This document shows positions 51,232-62,880 of a DNA stretch of 64,000 nucleotides, in pieces (position 1 is the first letter of the stretch; every line of letters begins with the position of its first letter). The notes under the pieces are model-generated. The model saw only the letters and a program-made list of their open reading frames with translations, did no database searches and was not told where the DNA came from. The stretch comes from Toxonevra muliebris (Eukaryota; Arthropoda; Insecta; Diptera; Pallopteridae), in NCBI GenBank assembly GCA_963691655.1, contig CAVNUY010000026.1, positions 1 through 64,000 of the forward strand, in the 5' to 3' direction. A program made the position numbers and the translations under genes.

Positions 51232-54014
51232 ATGATTGTAAATGACAACGTTGGCCCAATGGCCAGTGGCAGCTCCGTCTTTTATTCCATTTTGAATTCA
51301 AATTGCTTTAACATTGCGCATTTTAATGCACAAAGTATCTTGCCTAAGCATAACAGTTCGAAATTTGACGAAATTAAATCGGTTTTGAATGGCGGAATTT
51401 TTGATATTGTAGGCGTCAGCGAGACTTGGTTAAAGAGCTTCGTATCGGATAATGCCGTAAAAATTGATGGCTATCATGTGCATAGGAATGATCGTCAGGA
51501 CCGTAGAGGTGGTGGCGTCTGTATATATATTTCAAATAAATTTAAATCTAAAGTAGTGTATGAACTGAATGTACGAGGCCGAACTGAAGCGCTCTTGCTG
51601 AAGTATTTATAAACCATCATCAAAAAGTTCTGATTGGTGTTGTTTATCTGCCTAGTGGAGATTTTTCCTCTTGCTGTGACATTTTAGGCGATCTAGCATC
51701 TCAGTACAGTCATGCCATTTTTATGGGTGATTTTAATACGAATTTATTGGGAGGAAATATTAACATATCAAATTTTTGCACTAACTACGAGATGTCTGTT
51801 GTGCATAATAGCTTACCGACGCATTACGAAACTTGTCATCACACAACATCTCTTATTGACTATTTCTTTGTGTCAAATATAGACCTTGTTATGAGTAAAG
51901 GGCAATTTCAAGTTCCAGCACTCAACTCTAAGCATGCACTTATATATATTGCATACAATTTGTCTGTTAGTCATTCAGATAGTACTTTCAATTATAGGGA
52001 TTATGAACATATAAATATTAACCAATGTTTATCGGAACTTGAGTTAGCTGATTTTACACCTCTATATTTAACTTCTGACCCAAATGTTCAAGTTAGTACC
52101 ATAAATGATATTATTCTCAAATCTTTCCAGAAACATGTTCTCTTAAGAACAGTTAAAGCAAAAGACAAAAGCAGTTGGATGAACTCTAAGTGTATAGAAT
52201 TGGCACGTGCAAAACGAGATCTCGCTTTACGAGCGTACCTGGAAGAGAAAAATTGTGATCGTTGGCGTACCTTTTGTATATATAGAAACAAACTAAAATC
52301 TATTATTCGTAAACAAAGAAAGAAGGCATGCATTTCCTTCTTCTCTGACTGCTCTCAAAATAAAATGTGGAAAAAACTTAAGAATATAGGTGCACTCAAT
52401 GAAAAGATAGATGACTCAATTATAAATTTAGAAAAATTTAATAGAAACTCGGTTCTGCCGCTACCTTTTCAAATTCCAAGCATATCATCTCTCTTCCATG
52501 CTCGTAATGATAATGGTGATTTCAGTTTTATAGCTATTGATGAACAGGATCTCTTAAGTTCGTTCATGCATATTAAGTCTAGCGCAGTTGGCAGCGATGG
52601 CATTTCATTGAAATTTCTCAAAATAATTTACCCAGTTATTGCTCGTCATGTATTGCACATTTTTAACACTGTTTTAATGACCTCAGTTTTCCCTCTAGTG
52701 TGGAAAATCGCTAGAATTGTTCCTATACCGAAAGTTAAAAATCCACAAACAGTGTTAGATTACCGTCCTATTAGCGTACTACCAGTTTTTTCTAAAATTT
52801 TAGAAGTGGTAAAAAACAGACAAATTGTGGCACATTTAGATTCGAAAAAATTAATATCCACATTTCAGTCAGGTTTCAGAAAAGGTTACAATACAACTTC
52901 CTTAATGCTGGATATTGTTGATAAACTGAGGTCTAATTTGGATAAAAAACTTGTTTCGGTTCTTATATTTTTAGACTTTCGTAAGGCTTTCGACTCCATA
53001 ATACATGAGATTCTTATCAACAAACTTTTAAGTCAATATAAGTTTTCCACATCAGCCTCTAAATTAGTGTATTCATTTCTTTATAAACGCCAACAATTTG
53101 CCCAGATGCACAACTCATTTTCGTCAATGTTAGAACTGTGCAGAGGAGTACCGCAAGGTTCTATTCTCGGGCCTCTTCTTTTTATGATGTATGTCAATGA
53201 CATCTTTCAATGTTTTTCTACCCTTGATTCCTACGTATATGCAGATGATGTGCAGTTAGTGGGCGTCAGCGAGCATAATAATTTCGCACAATTTTTGTCT
53301 TCCTTAAACAGAGAATTGCAAAATGTAGTCGAATGGTCTGTTAACAATCACATTGATTTAAATCCGTCTAAAACTAAGGCAATGATTTTTACTCACAAAT
53401 CATTAAGCCCTTTTAAAATTATTATTTCACATCACGAAGTAGAAATTGTTACTCACTATAAAACTCTTGGTTTCCATCTAGACAACAAATTAACTTTTAG
53501 ATATCATGTTAATATGATAATTTCTAAAATTTCTTATACTTTGAGAAGATTCAACAATCTAAATTATTACTTGCCACTCTCTGTTAGAATTAAAATAGGA
53601 CATGCTCTTTTCATGCCAATTTTCTTGTATGGATTAGAACTTTATACTGGAACTTCGCAACAAATTCTTACCAAGCTTAGGCGGAGTTTCAACCGAGTTT
53701 ATATAGCCTAAGCATTAGTGATCATGTTTCTTCTTATGTGTTAGAATTCTTAGGAAACTCTTTCGATAGTTTCATCAATTTGAGACTACTTATGTATTTT
53801 TACAAAACAATTAAGTTTAATACTCCGATATATTTAGCTGAAAATTTTAAGTTTGTACACTCTAGGCGAACTCACTCGCTACTATGTCCGCCTTATGCAA
53901 CGATCTTTTAGTGTACGGATAACCAGACTTTGGAATACATTGGTACCTTATGACGAGCGTAAGTTTTCAAACTCCATTAATAAATTTAAAAACATTATTA
54001 AGAACTATATTTAA
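51232..54014 (+). pseudogene. LINE I ORF2: endonuclease and reverse transcriptase (CR1/Jockey-like), three breaks
   Basis: ATG at 51232. Endonuclease: FNIAHFNAQSILPKHNS, FDIVGVSETWLKSFVSD, a frame break near 51600, MGDFNTNLLGGNINIS and TSLIDYFFVSN. From 51723 an open stretch runs to 53711. Reverse transcriptase: AVGSDGISLKFLKIIYP, LDYRPISVLPVFSKILE, FLDFRKAFDSIIHEILIN, CRGVPQGSILGPLLFMMYVN and the active site SYVYADDVQLVG. The C-terminal region continues in shifted frames to a stop at 54013 (RSFSVRITRLWNTLVPYDER, then KFKNIIKNYI). There is no RNase H, unlike LINEs G and H. Most of the enzyme is readable, so the insertion is fairly young. Confidence 0.9.
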
Positions 54015-54258
54015 TCTCCAATTCAAATTTGTTTTTTAACAATTTGCAGGACTGCTGGCCATCGAAATGTTGTTTTTTTTTACAGTTTACTTTTCATATT
54101 CGTGCTGGGAGGGATTTATTAATAGTGGTCCATTGATTTAAAATTGTTTTTTTTTTCTTTTCTTTATTCTCTAATGCCATATTAATGTATATTTACATAT
54201 CTTTACAACCGTTTTGGCCAATGAAGGTTGATAATAATAAATAAATAAAATAAATAAA
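54015..54258 (+). other. 3' end of LINE I
   Basis: Untranslated, ending in a taaa-type simple repeat (gataataataaataaataa) instead of a plain poly-A. The next bases belong to a foldback-element fragment. Confidence 0.75.
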
Positions 54259-54261
54259 AAG

Positions 54262-54320
54262 GGTCAGTATCGGATACTCGATACCTTTGGAAAATATTTA
54301 TTTAAAAACTGAAAACTGAA
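54262..54320 (-). mobile_element. Fragment of the foldback element
   Basis: cagtatcggatactcgatac and the following ggaaaatatttatttaaaaa match the complement of about 4525-4580, part of the right arm of the foldback element at 4085-4700. The remainder is missing; LINE I lies directly beside it. Confidence 0.65.
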
Positions 54321-54345
54321 ACTTCCCGCAATATTACCACATATT

Positions 54346-55316
54346 CATCATTTCACGACTTTACTGATAAACGATACCCACCACAAAACATTACATGGTG
54401 GCACGCAGCTTACGTTATCACATCATTTGAAATTTGCCCACAAATCGAATTTATACGCCATCCCTTCCATTTTCAGCAGTTGGTGTTGATTGTACTGGTG
54501 CCGTCGAATTAAAAACATCAAAATTTCGCTGTAACACAACATATAAAGGAAACATTGTCCTGTTCAGTTGCCTAACAACCAAAGGAATACATTCAGAGGC
54601 AGTGACGAGCATGGCCACCGAAGAATTTTTAATGGCGTCTCAACGATTTGCTGGGCGTCGAGGGTCACCATTTGATGTTTATTCTGATTTTGGAACCTAT
54701 TTGTGTGGTGCGAATAACGCTATAAAAACCAAAGTTATTCCACAACTAACTGCATTAGAGATAAATTGACATTTTATTCCGCCAGCATCACCAACATTCG
54801 GTGGATTATGGGAGTCAAATATTCGCTGTATGAAATATCACTTAAAACGCATTGCTGATGGTACGCGTATGTCTTATGAAGAATTGTCTACCATATTTAT
54901 ACGAATAGAATCTTGCCTCAACTCAAGGCCGTTGTGTCCATTAACCAGTGATCCAGACGAACTAGCAGTGCTAACACCCGGTCACTTTTTGATCGGTGAT
55001 TCATTATTGTCCGCACCCGAACCACCAACTACAGAATACCCACCAATTCGTCGCTTTCAAAACATGCAACAAACTGTACATCAGTTTTGGTTACACTGGT
55101 CATCTGATTGGGTAGCGCATTTGTAAACGCGCCCAAAATGGTGCAAGGAACAACAAAATTTTAAATTAAACGATTTGGTCTTCATTAAAGATGAACGATT
55201 GCCCCCAAATCGATGGATTCTTGGTCGAATCACAAAATTGTTTCCTAAGCTTGTGGGTGTTTGTGACGTAAAAACACAACACGGTGAATACAGAAGAGCA
55301 ATTACAAAGTTATGTT
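54346..55316 (+). pseudogene. BEL D integrase, broken
   Basis: Starts with PHIHHFTTLLINDTHHKTLH and GGT (zinc-binding domain), then a frame change. The open stretch 54434-54769 gives the core: FSAVGVDCTGAVELKTSKFR with the first acid, SCLTTKGIHSEAVTSMATEE and FDVYSDFGTYLCGANNAIK, where SDFGT stands for the usual SDNGT. A TGA at 54767-54769 is followed by FIPPASPTFGGLWESNIRCM with the third acid. The rest (54830-55126) has VLTPGHFLIGDSLLSAPEPP; a stop at 55124-55126 precedes LPPNRWILGRITKLFPK. It is collinear with the D pieces at 23-24.8 kb and 49 kb. No 3' LTR was found behind it. Confidence 0.85.
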
Positions 55317-56213
55317 AATTGCCAATGCCAGAATGTGCCGAAAAAACTGAAAACGACAACAATAATTAACCGCCACACCGCTATGTTTCTTTTGCACACA
55401 CTTATATGATTTCAGATCGAACATCACAGTATTGGATTTATCTTTAAAGTTAATTTAGTAACTTTTATTAACCGGATAAATGGCGGCATAACCATATGGA
55501 TTCCGCAACAGAGGAACGGCTGATGCCATTTCATAATATTTGCTGCATGACCAATACACTGAATTCAATAAATTATCAGGTCATGTAGTTAATTCATTAA
55601 ATTAATTATAAATCCATTTATTCACAAATAGTAAATTATTTGCTTTATTTTCTAGCTGTTTACAACATGAACGCACATCAATTTGGACAATACTTACAAG
55701 CTGAAGAGAGAATAATAGTCATGGTCAGAAAAAGTGTATACTCAAAAATTGTTCATCTCATTGTGTTTAACAATTCGATTCGATTCGATTGAACTTTTGA
55801 AATTATAATTTGATTACTTTATTGTTTTTTTTTTGTACAGAAAAATATATTTTTAAAACTATCTTTATTGAAACCAATAACCAACGGTTTTTGGGGTCGA
55901 GGAATCCGAATATGGCGTTATTTGCTTTTACAATTGATTCTAGAGGGCTCCTCCATACAAAATTTTCTTAAAACTCATTGTTTTTGTAGGTTTTCTTCTA
56001 TAAAATGTTGCAAATTGTTATTTAAAAATCGTGGGACTCAAGTTAATTTTTTTTTGTCATATACTCTTCGGCTAATTTGATCAACATCAAATATACCATC
56101 TTTCTAGGGGGTTGTCGATGTCTCCAAAAATTCGATCACACTTTATATTTATATATATACATAAGCATTCTTTGTCTTATTGCTATTATAAATGTTTGTT
56201 TACTTTATCGCGA
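55317..56213. other. Non-coding stretch after BEL D
   Basis: AT-rich with gttaattgaattc-type repeats and a simple repeat gattcgattcgatt near 55778. The 3' LTR expected for element D was looked for here and not seen. Confidence 0.5.
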
Positions 56214-57330
56214 TTTAATTCCGCGGCGCGTCACTCGCGAAATTAAAATTATTTAATTTTAATTTTGTTAGGAAGCGCAGCCGCGTGTTGCACTTCCTAA
56301 CCTTTTTCTTCTTTTCTTTGTTTATCTTTCTTCTGTCACTCTTCCTCTTCTTTTTGGCCGATATCCACATTCACAATAGTAAAAGAGTACCATTTAGTAA
56401 TAGATTATACTGCTGGAAGTGGCGATATGGAGACTTCTGTAAAAGAGCACAGAGGTGTATTTGTTGTAAATTTGCGGAAAAACGGGAAAACTTTAGTTCT
56501 CTCGTTTGGTTGATTTTCTAGTGAGAATTCAACGGTATGACTCCGCTATGCACTAATACAGGTGCATTGCCGCCAATTCTCATACAATTGGTTGGGTCGG
56601 GGACTTTGTCCAGGGTGTAATCATGTACACCCACACATATATGGGTATGATGATTTCCCGTTTAGAGATCAGTTTCTTGGAGAAACTGCATTGTGTCCTG
56701 CTGACATAGCGGACGAAAAGATAATGTATGTGGCTGAATATAAGTGGTACATATTTTTGCACCGTACTTGGTATCACCAAGTCGGGTGAACCAAAGTATT
56801 TTAGATTAATATTATTGTGATTGGTACCACCAAGTCGTGGTGGACCAATAGTGTTAAATTCATTAATTTTATTAAATATTGAACGCGGAGCACCGAGTCG
56901 TGGTGCATCGGAATTTTGATAATTAGAATAAATTTTTTTGTTTTGTTGTGTCGCTAACTTGTAGCGATAGTGTTAGAGTAATTTTTAGCCGGGTTACTCG
57001 CGTGTTTTTATATTATAACTTCCGGGAATTTATTTTTCGGGTCGCGATCCGTGTGCGCGAATATAGAAAGGTTCATAAACCCATTAACTCAGGGAGTACC
57101 ATTTTATTTTCATATTCTTTTTTTTTTTTGGTCACTTTTTGGCAGTTGGTGCTAACTGCAAGTGAATATTGTGTTTGTGGAGTAGGTTTCTCCTACTATT
57201 AATTTATTTCCTCTTCTTTCTACTAAAATTTGTGAAAGTCCGTTTGAGTGCTCGTGAGCCCAGCAGGTTGTGCGGGTGAAATTTAATTTTACATTTTGTA
57301 AAATTGTGCGGTAGCTCAGTATTGAGCTAC
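56214..57330. repeat. Hairpin-rich tract (at least 14 short inverted repeats in 1.1 kb)
   Basis: Stem-loops with short loops, among them: TTTAATT.CGCG at 56214-56247, GTTAGGAAG.GCA at 56267-56301, ATGCAC at 56548-56567, CCAATT at 56573-56591, GGGTGTA at 56613-56632, CAGTTTCT at 56670-56688, GTCC.GC at 56695-56714, TTGGT.TCACC at 56765-56798, ATTGGT.CCACCA at 56820-56849, GCACC at 56890-56906, TCGCTA at 56951-56967, CACTT+GCAGTT at 57133-57164, AGTAGG at 57181-57197 and GTAGCTCA at 57311-57330. Three neighbours share the loop AGTCG. No convincing protein is encoded. I do not recognise the element. Confidence 0.75.
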
Positions 57331-57856
57331 AGAAATCGAGAGTTTCAAAAAATATCGTTTTTTATTTTATTGTGAACCTGCAACCACTTCTCCACTGAGA
57401 TAGCTGGCAACGCAGAGATTGTTATCCGTTTTGGTTTATCTTAATTTTTTTTTTTGATTAATTTTAAAGTAGAGTCGCGGTAATTGTTATTATTTTTATT
57501 TAATTTAAAAGCGAAAGCGACGGTGACAACTTTTTTTTTCAAACTGTTGACTTTTTTAGAAGAATTTGGTTACAAAATTTTTTAGGCCGTGACAACTCTG
57601 GTTATAAGTAATTCATTGCCTCTCTAGAACCATTTTTCTTTTAATCCAAGCCTGCCACTTTTTCTAAACACCACAATGTGAGATTTTTCGAAGTTCACTT
57701 GTATGCCCCAGGTATCACAATATTTATCTTTTGTAGTATGTCGATTCCATCCGAGACTAAAAATATATATTATGTCACAAAACGAGAGATGTACTCGCAA
57801 AAACAGATCCTGTGTAGCAAAATTATGGCGTAAAGCAATAGTAACCGAGGGGTGTT
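57331..57856. other. Non-coding stretch
   Basis: T-rich sequence without a recognised gene. It may include the upstream end of the Harbinger fragment that follows. Confidence 0.45.
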
Positions 57857-58177
57857 TCGTGTCACATCAACTGGCTGACTGACTGATAATCAAGTCTATA
57901 GAAATTTTTTGAGGATGTCTGAAGAGATTTTCAACAAAATTCTCCAACTTTTGGAAAACAATTTGAAGAAGCGAGGAACAAATTATCGTAATGTTATTTT
58001 ACCAGAAGAATAGTTGTGCGCTACACTGCGATTCCTAGCAACTGGAGAATCGTACAAAAGTTTAGAGTACCAAGCTAGAATCTTCCATTCATATTTGGTT
58101 TTCTGTATACTTAAAGTTTGCAAAGCTATCTGCAATGCATTTAAAAATTGCTTAAGATATTTTTTGTTTCATTGAAC
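57857..58177 (+). pseudogene. PIF/Harbinger transposase fragment, N-terminal region
   Basis: From about 57857: RGVFRVTSTG, a stop, LTDNQVYRNFLRMSEEIFNK, RGTNYRNVILPEE, a stop (58012-58014), LCATLRFLATGESYKSLEYQ and ICNAFKNCLRYF. The blocks NFLRM, TNYR..I.PEERL, TLRFLATGESY.SL and the 'VCKAI.N' helix are the conserved N-terminal region of HARBI1-like transposases of animal Harbinger elements. The catalytic DDE domain is absent. This copy belongs to a different lineage from the one at 477-1695 (LRFLATGES here, LRFLAEGGF there). Confidence 0.8.
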
Positions 58178-59817
58178 CTATCAGTTACTATATTTAGAAA
58201 ATAAATTATTTAGTATTTTCTTATACACTTATTCTTATTTAATCCAATTTTTGAACAATCTGTAAATAAAATTCTTTTGTGTAAACATTAAGTAACCAAT
58301 TTGATTAATAAAAAATAACAAAAAAAAAATAAATAAATTCAGGTACTAAAATAAGAATGTGAAGAAGTGTAGCTATCTTACATTCGTAATAATCAGGGAC
58401 CGTAATTATTATAAGCAATATCAAAAAATCTAAATTTAATAATTATTTTGTGATTTTAATTACTTTCAATCAACGATAATAATTATTTTAAGTTATATAT
58501 AAACAGGCTTAATGAACAAATGTAGTCATCAGAACAACAATGTATATAGAGACGGGCAAATCAGACGGCCGTTTCGGAATCCGCCACAATTCCTCATCAG
58601 AGATCTTAGTGATAGTCACTGAATAGAGATATTGAAAGAAACTACAGCTACCGTTCTATATACTTATTTTGGTTTTTTCCCCATCGTAGCTAGTCTGCAT
58701 AACAGTTCGTTATTTGAAAGTCTAGTATATGAGAGAATGTGTGTGTTTGTGAGAAAATGATTCTAGGCGTCATTTTTTTTTAACGGGCCCCAGTCGATCA
58801 GTTTATGATAGTTTTTGGTAGACTATGAAAAACTATATCTAGAGATTAATTTTCAAAGTCATGACTTAAGTTCATGTTAAATTCGTTTTTTAAAGTTATA
58901 AGTTTTAGAACATGTTAATTTTTTTCATTTAATTTTGTAAAATAATGATTATTTTCGGTGCTTAGTAATGAGTGAAAACACAAAGAGTGAAAGTATTTTC
59001 ATACAAAGGCTTAATAAATGAAACAAGAAAACCACAAATTTTATAACATTTATAACTTTTGTGCTGGTAAGTATTTATATATAATTTAGGAATGGGTTAG
59101 TTCACTAAATATTCTGCTATAGTTTGGTAAAAATAACCACCATTTAGAAAGCATACAAAATTAATAACTAAAAAAAAAATTGTTAAAAAAATTGGTTTTA
59201 CATGCTTAAAAAAATCGTACATTAAAGTGTACAAATTCGCGCAACTCTAATGTACAATATAATCTACAATAAATAATTTGGAATTATTTTCTGTTGGTGT
59301 TAAAAAAATTGTGATGATGTTGATTTGCTTTTGAATAGTTAGTTCAACAAACGCAAAAATAACAAGGTTCTGAAAGGAGATTCTGATAGAACTCGGGGAA
59401 AAAAGTTACGGGTCTCGGCGTTTTAATTAAATTTAAATTTTGCTCATTTCTAACAAATTAAATATAATAAACTATAAGACAACTTGTTTGTTTTGCATCA
59501 GAGCTTTATTGTATGTTCAGCAATATATAGTGTAGTACAATTTTCCATAGAATATTTTCCTCCAACATACCAATCCTTTGGCACCCACCACTGTGGGTCT
59601 TTTTTGCCTTTTTCGGAAAGTTTCTTTTTTGATCCATTACAAGGGTTGGTAGAGGGTTAATATGTTCATGAAATAAGTTGCCCATGAAATTTTACTATAC
59701 GTCACTGAACAACGAAAATATGTATACTTGACTTTAGTAAGTATAAACCCAAATTCCAAAAATGTTTCAAATTTTCACCTTTTATACAAGTGTGTCTTTA
59801 AAAGTATTTTCTAAACA
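58178..59817. other. Non-coding AT-rich stretch
   Basis: About 1.6 kb with no coding signal and no terminal repeats that I can pair. Confidence 0.5.
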
Positions 59818-60190
59818 TCAGACGTCTGATGTGCAATTGGCTAAGATAGACTAAGAAGAGGGAGCAAACTCTTATAAAAAACTACCCTAACCCAGGGTAT
59901 CATGCGATCCGTGCCCATTGGGTGAGTTTGGCAGCCAGGGGATTAGTCCTGAAAGCCAACAGGTTCGGTTTTGCTCTTTGAGCGCATAAACTTTCTTATT
60001 TAAATTTTATATGGTCATCACGGTGGATCAGAGCTGTAGGACTTACAGAGCTAAAATTTTAGGCTGTCTTCACACGGAGCCCTCCTGACATTAGGCCGTC
60101 ACAGGATGTAACGGTAGCCTTGCCATGGTATGAGGCGCTGCCATGGTCGATCGTATATTTTCCCTTAACTCTCAGATTATATGAACTCCT
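59818..60190 (+). other. LINE-like 5' region fragment, opposite orientation to LINE J
   Basis: tctgatgtgcaattggctaa, then gagggagcaaac near 59826-59870, matches the complement of 44345-44420 in the 5' region of LINE G. The rest to 60190 is non-coding and GC-richer than its surroundings. It is in + orientation although the adjacent LINE J is on the minus strand. Confidence 0.5.
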
Positions 60191-60199
60191 AAACTAAAA

Positions 60200-61735
60200 C
60201 AAACACAACAATAACGAAGGACAGAACACTACCGAAAACATACAAAGACCTGACCTGAGCAAATCATCCGCATAACCGATGGCCTCAAATTCAGACTCAT
60301 CTAGTTTGGTCAAAAGGTCATCAATTACTAAGGACCACAATAGAGGTGATAGAACACCGCCTTGTGGGCAGCCTATTACAGCCTTAATGCACACAGTGGC
60401 TTTGCCTAGCGTGGATGAGATTTCACTCTCCTTCAGCATGGCATCCACCCAGGCAATGGATTGGGAATCAATACCCTTACATTCCGCCTGTAAGATTTAG
60501 GGAGTTCCAGAGGCCTGTTGCCTTGTTTGGGAATGAAGACGACAACCACCTTTCTCCAAGAACTTGGAATATATCCCCAATTGAAACCTGCCCTAAACAT
60601 TTTAACTAGGTGGTCAAGGATGTTTTCCAGACAGTTCTGCAATCCCTGGGGATTTATAAGGTTTAAAAGAGGCCACTGTCCATTTAACCTTGTCGCGTTC
60701 AAAAATGACCCCTGAAAGGCTCTTCGTCCCACTGGAGAGGCAGATCCTATGATCATGGATTTCAGGAGAGGACGAAGTAACTTCCGTAGAAGACCCCGGA
60801 AAATGAACATGAAGTAAAGTTTCCAGAGTCTCGCGATGATTGGCAGTAAAAGTGCCATCATGCTTTTTGAGGAGCCCAACCCCATTAGAAGAGTCTATCG
60901 CGAAAACCCTTTGAAGACGTGCTGTCTCAGGCAGTGTCTTCCCCCGCAGTCTCGTTTTGACTTCCTAATTTCTGTATTGTACTCCATCAGTGGAACCCTA
61001 TATTCATTCCACTGACATGCTTGCGCATGTCTGACAGCTGATTGTTCCACCAGGGTACCTGCGTACCACTTTGGTTGAAGGAACGAAATTTCTGTCTTGA
61101 TAGGAAGAAATTAGCACATTGTTGATGATCAGACAGCGACGCTTCATCTGAGACTCTCCAATTCACAATAGAATCGGACAATATCCTGCTGACGAGGGTG
61201 AGGTCCAGTAGGCTTGCATACCCTATTTACAATATCTACACTACTAGATACTAAGTAATTTAGAAGACACTCACTTCGTTCGTTGATGTTGCTACTACCC
61301 CAGATGGTATGATGGGCATTAGCATCACAGCCGATAACAAATTGGCGGTTGGACTGTTGACAGTCACTAATTAAATCCTGGACCTCGATTGGTGGGATTT
61401 GTTGCGAGTCCCCTGCAAAGTAAGCAGTCGCCAGCACGACCTCCTGTACTCCGTTTGCAGTGGGAACCTCCACCAGTATAGCTACGAGATCTCTGGAAAT
61501 GAAATTAGTAAGGGAGATAATTAAAACTTTTTTCAATTAATATGGCCGCTCTTGGCACAACATCTCCACGAAAGTAAAGCAATTTACTACAATTCGTATT
61601 GAGTCCGCAGACTTGGCCACAGGGCTCCTGTATTAGCGCAAGGGTGAATTTGTTTTCAGCGAAAAGTCTGCATACTGTGGCCGATGCCCCTATGGCATGA
61701 TGCAGGTTCGCCTGGAGTACCCTGATGGCACTCAT
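60200..61735 (-). pseudogene. LINE J ORF2: endonuclease and partial reverse transcriptase, deleted
   Basis: Minus-strand from ATG at 61735. The endonuclease reads IRVLQANLHHAIGASATVCR and LALIQEPCGQVCGLNTN, a frame break near 61510, VIGCDANAHHTIWGSSNINE, a break near 61180, then VSDEASLSDHQQCANFFL and VPWWNNQLSDMRKH. A reverse transcriptase start is present in 60885-60433 (GYIPSSWRKVVVVFIPKQGN, RPLELPKSYR). It jumps over the fingers/palm region through a deletion at about 60480 and resumes with IGCPQGGVLSPLLWSLVIDD and the active site FEAIGYADDL. The reading is lost at about 60260, so thumb, RNase H and zinc finger are missing. Confidence 0.85.
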
Positions 61736-61739
61736 CGTC

Positions 61740-62880
61740 TCTGTTGATCTAGAGACCGGTGGACGAGCTTCCCAGCCAAAGCTCGTCGAGGCCTCCTGCC
61801 TCTAGTACCTCTACCTCCTCTGCCATGGGCTACAGCCCTGCCAAGGGAGTTGGGTGGCAACCTCCCCGAGAGGAAGGATGCGAATTGCGAAGGAGAACTT
61901 CCAGGGGAGTTCCACCTGGCTGTTCTGCGGAAGTCGCAGAAGGCAGTGATTGCTGAGAAGCCCTACTACTAGTCAGCCCTGCAGCATGGCTAGTAGAGGG
62001 TCGTGTAGTAGCAATTTCCTCTACGGTCCATCCGGTAATGGGTGTGTCAGAGGACACTGTTACTGACCCTGCGTGGAGCAATGAGAGCCGTGATGACCTT
62101 CCACTGGTGGGCTAGGCAGCCCGACCCGACCAGCAGAAGATCCCACGGTACTCATAGCCCTCACTGAAACGGTGGCAGCAGGTTTGTGTTTCGACCTGGA
62201 AGCGGTCTCTGAGGCAGATGATTGATGCTGCGAGGGCCCTCTGGTTGTCAGCCCGGCGGCACGACTTGTAGAGGGTCTCTCAACATCACTCTTCGCCATA
62301 AAACCGCTATCTGGCGCACCGACGATACTGGCCCAAGTAACAGGACCGGTCTCAATATCACCAGTGGACCTCAGCCGCAGAAGAGTCCTTAAATTGGCAT
62401 GCCCAGAGGCGCGACTAGTGGAGGGCTCTACAGCGTCTAGAGGCACTGTTGACATGTTTCTGGTCCTGCTACTGACCAAATCGGCAGTAGCCGGGAGCAT
62501 GTCCACCAACATCGCCTTGTCCCCGCTGTCTACCGTACTGGTAGAGGTAGTGTTGGAAGGGACCTGCTCCTCCGATACAGGTCCAGCGTTTTTGATCACT
62601 TCGGCCACAGGTTTGAGCATCAATTTGATGAACCCAAATCTGTAGCAGACCCTGCCCTTGAGCTCCAGCAATTTAGTCATTGATGCATCATCCATAACCA
62701 TAATTAGATGGAGCAGCGGACCTTGCGTGCGTCGTTCAACAACCTTCCACTGCTCAGTTGAGAAGGGGTTTTGTGCACAGCGAAAGAGACCTTGCGCTCA
62801 TAAAGAAACACACCAATGCGGCCAAGATCTACGAATGGCGGTAAGCCCGCAAAACTCCTGCAAACGCTGCTCTGAAACTG
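61740..62880 (-). pseudogene. LINE J ORF1 (DUF4780-like remnant and repeated PSTSRA tail)
   Basis: Minus-strand. Upstream part (about 62880-62640): TEQWKVVERRTQGPLLHLIM, DDASMTKLLELKGRVCYRFG and FIKLMLKP, matching the end of the DUF4780-type ORF1 domain of related LINEs. The serine/threonine-rich tail follows in 62640-62060 and, after a frame change, 62081-61830. A short motif is repeated three times: EPSTSRASGH, RPSTSRAAGL and RPSTSHAAGL. ORF1 proteins bind element RNA; the tail repeat has no known role. Homology is moderate and the start of ORF1 is not visible. Confidence 0.65.

Noticed and set aside
55400..55850. 3' LTR of BEL D
   Set aside because: Compared with 22540-22995; no shared blocks found.
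56562..56789. 76-codon frame in the hairpin tract
   Set aside because: Spans several hairpins and has no recognisable domain; more likely chance openness.
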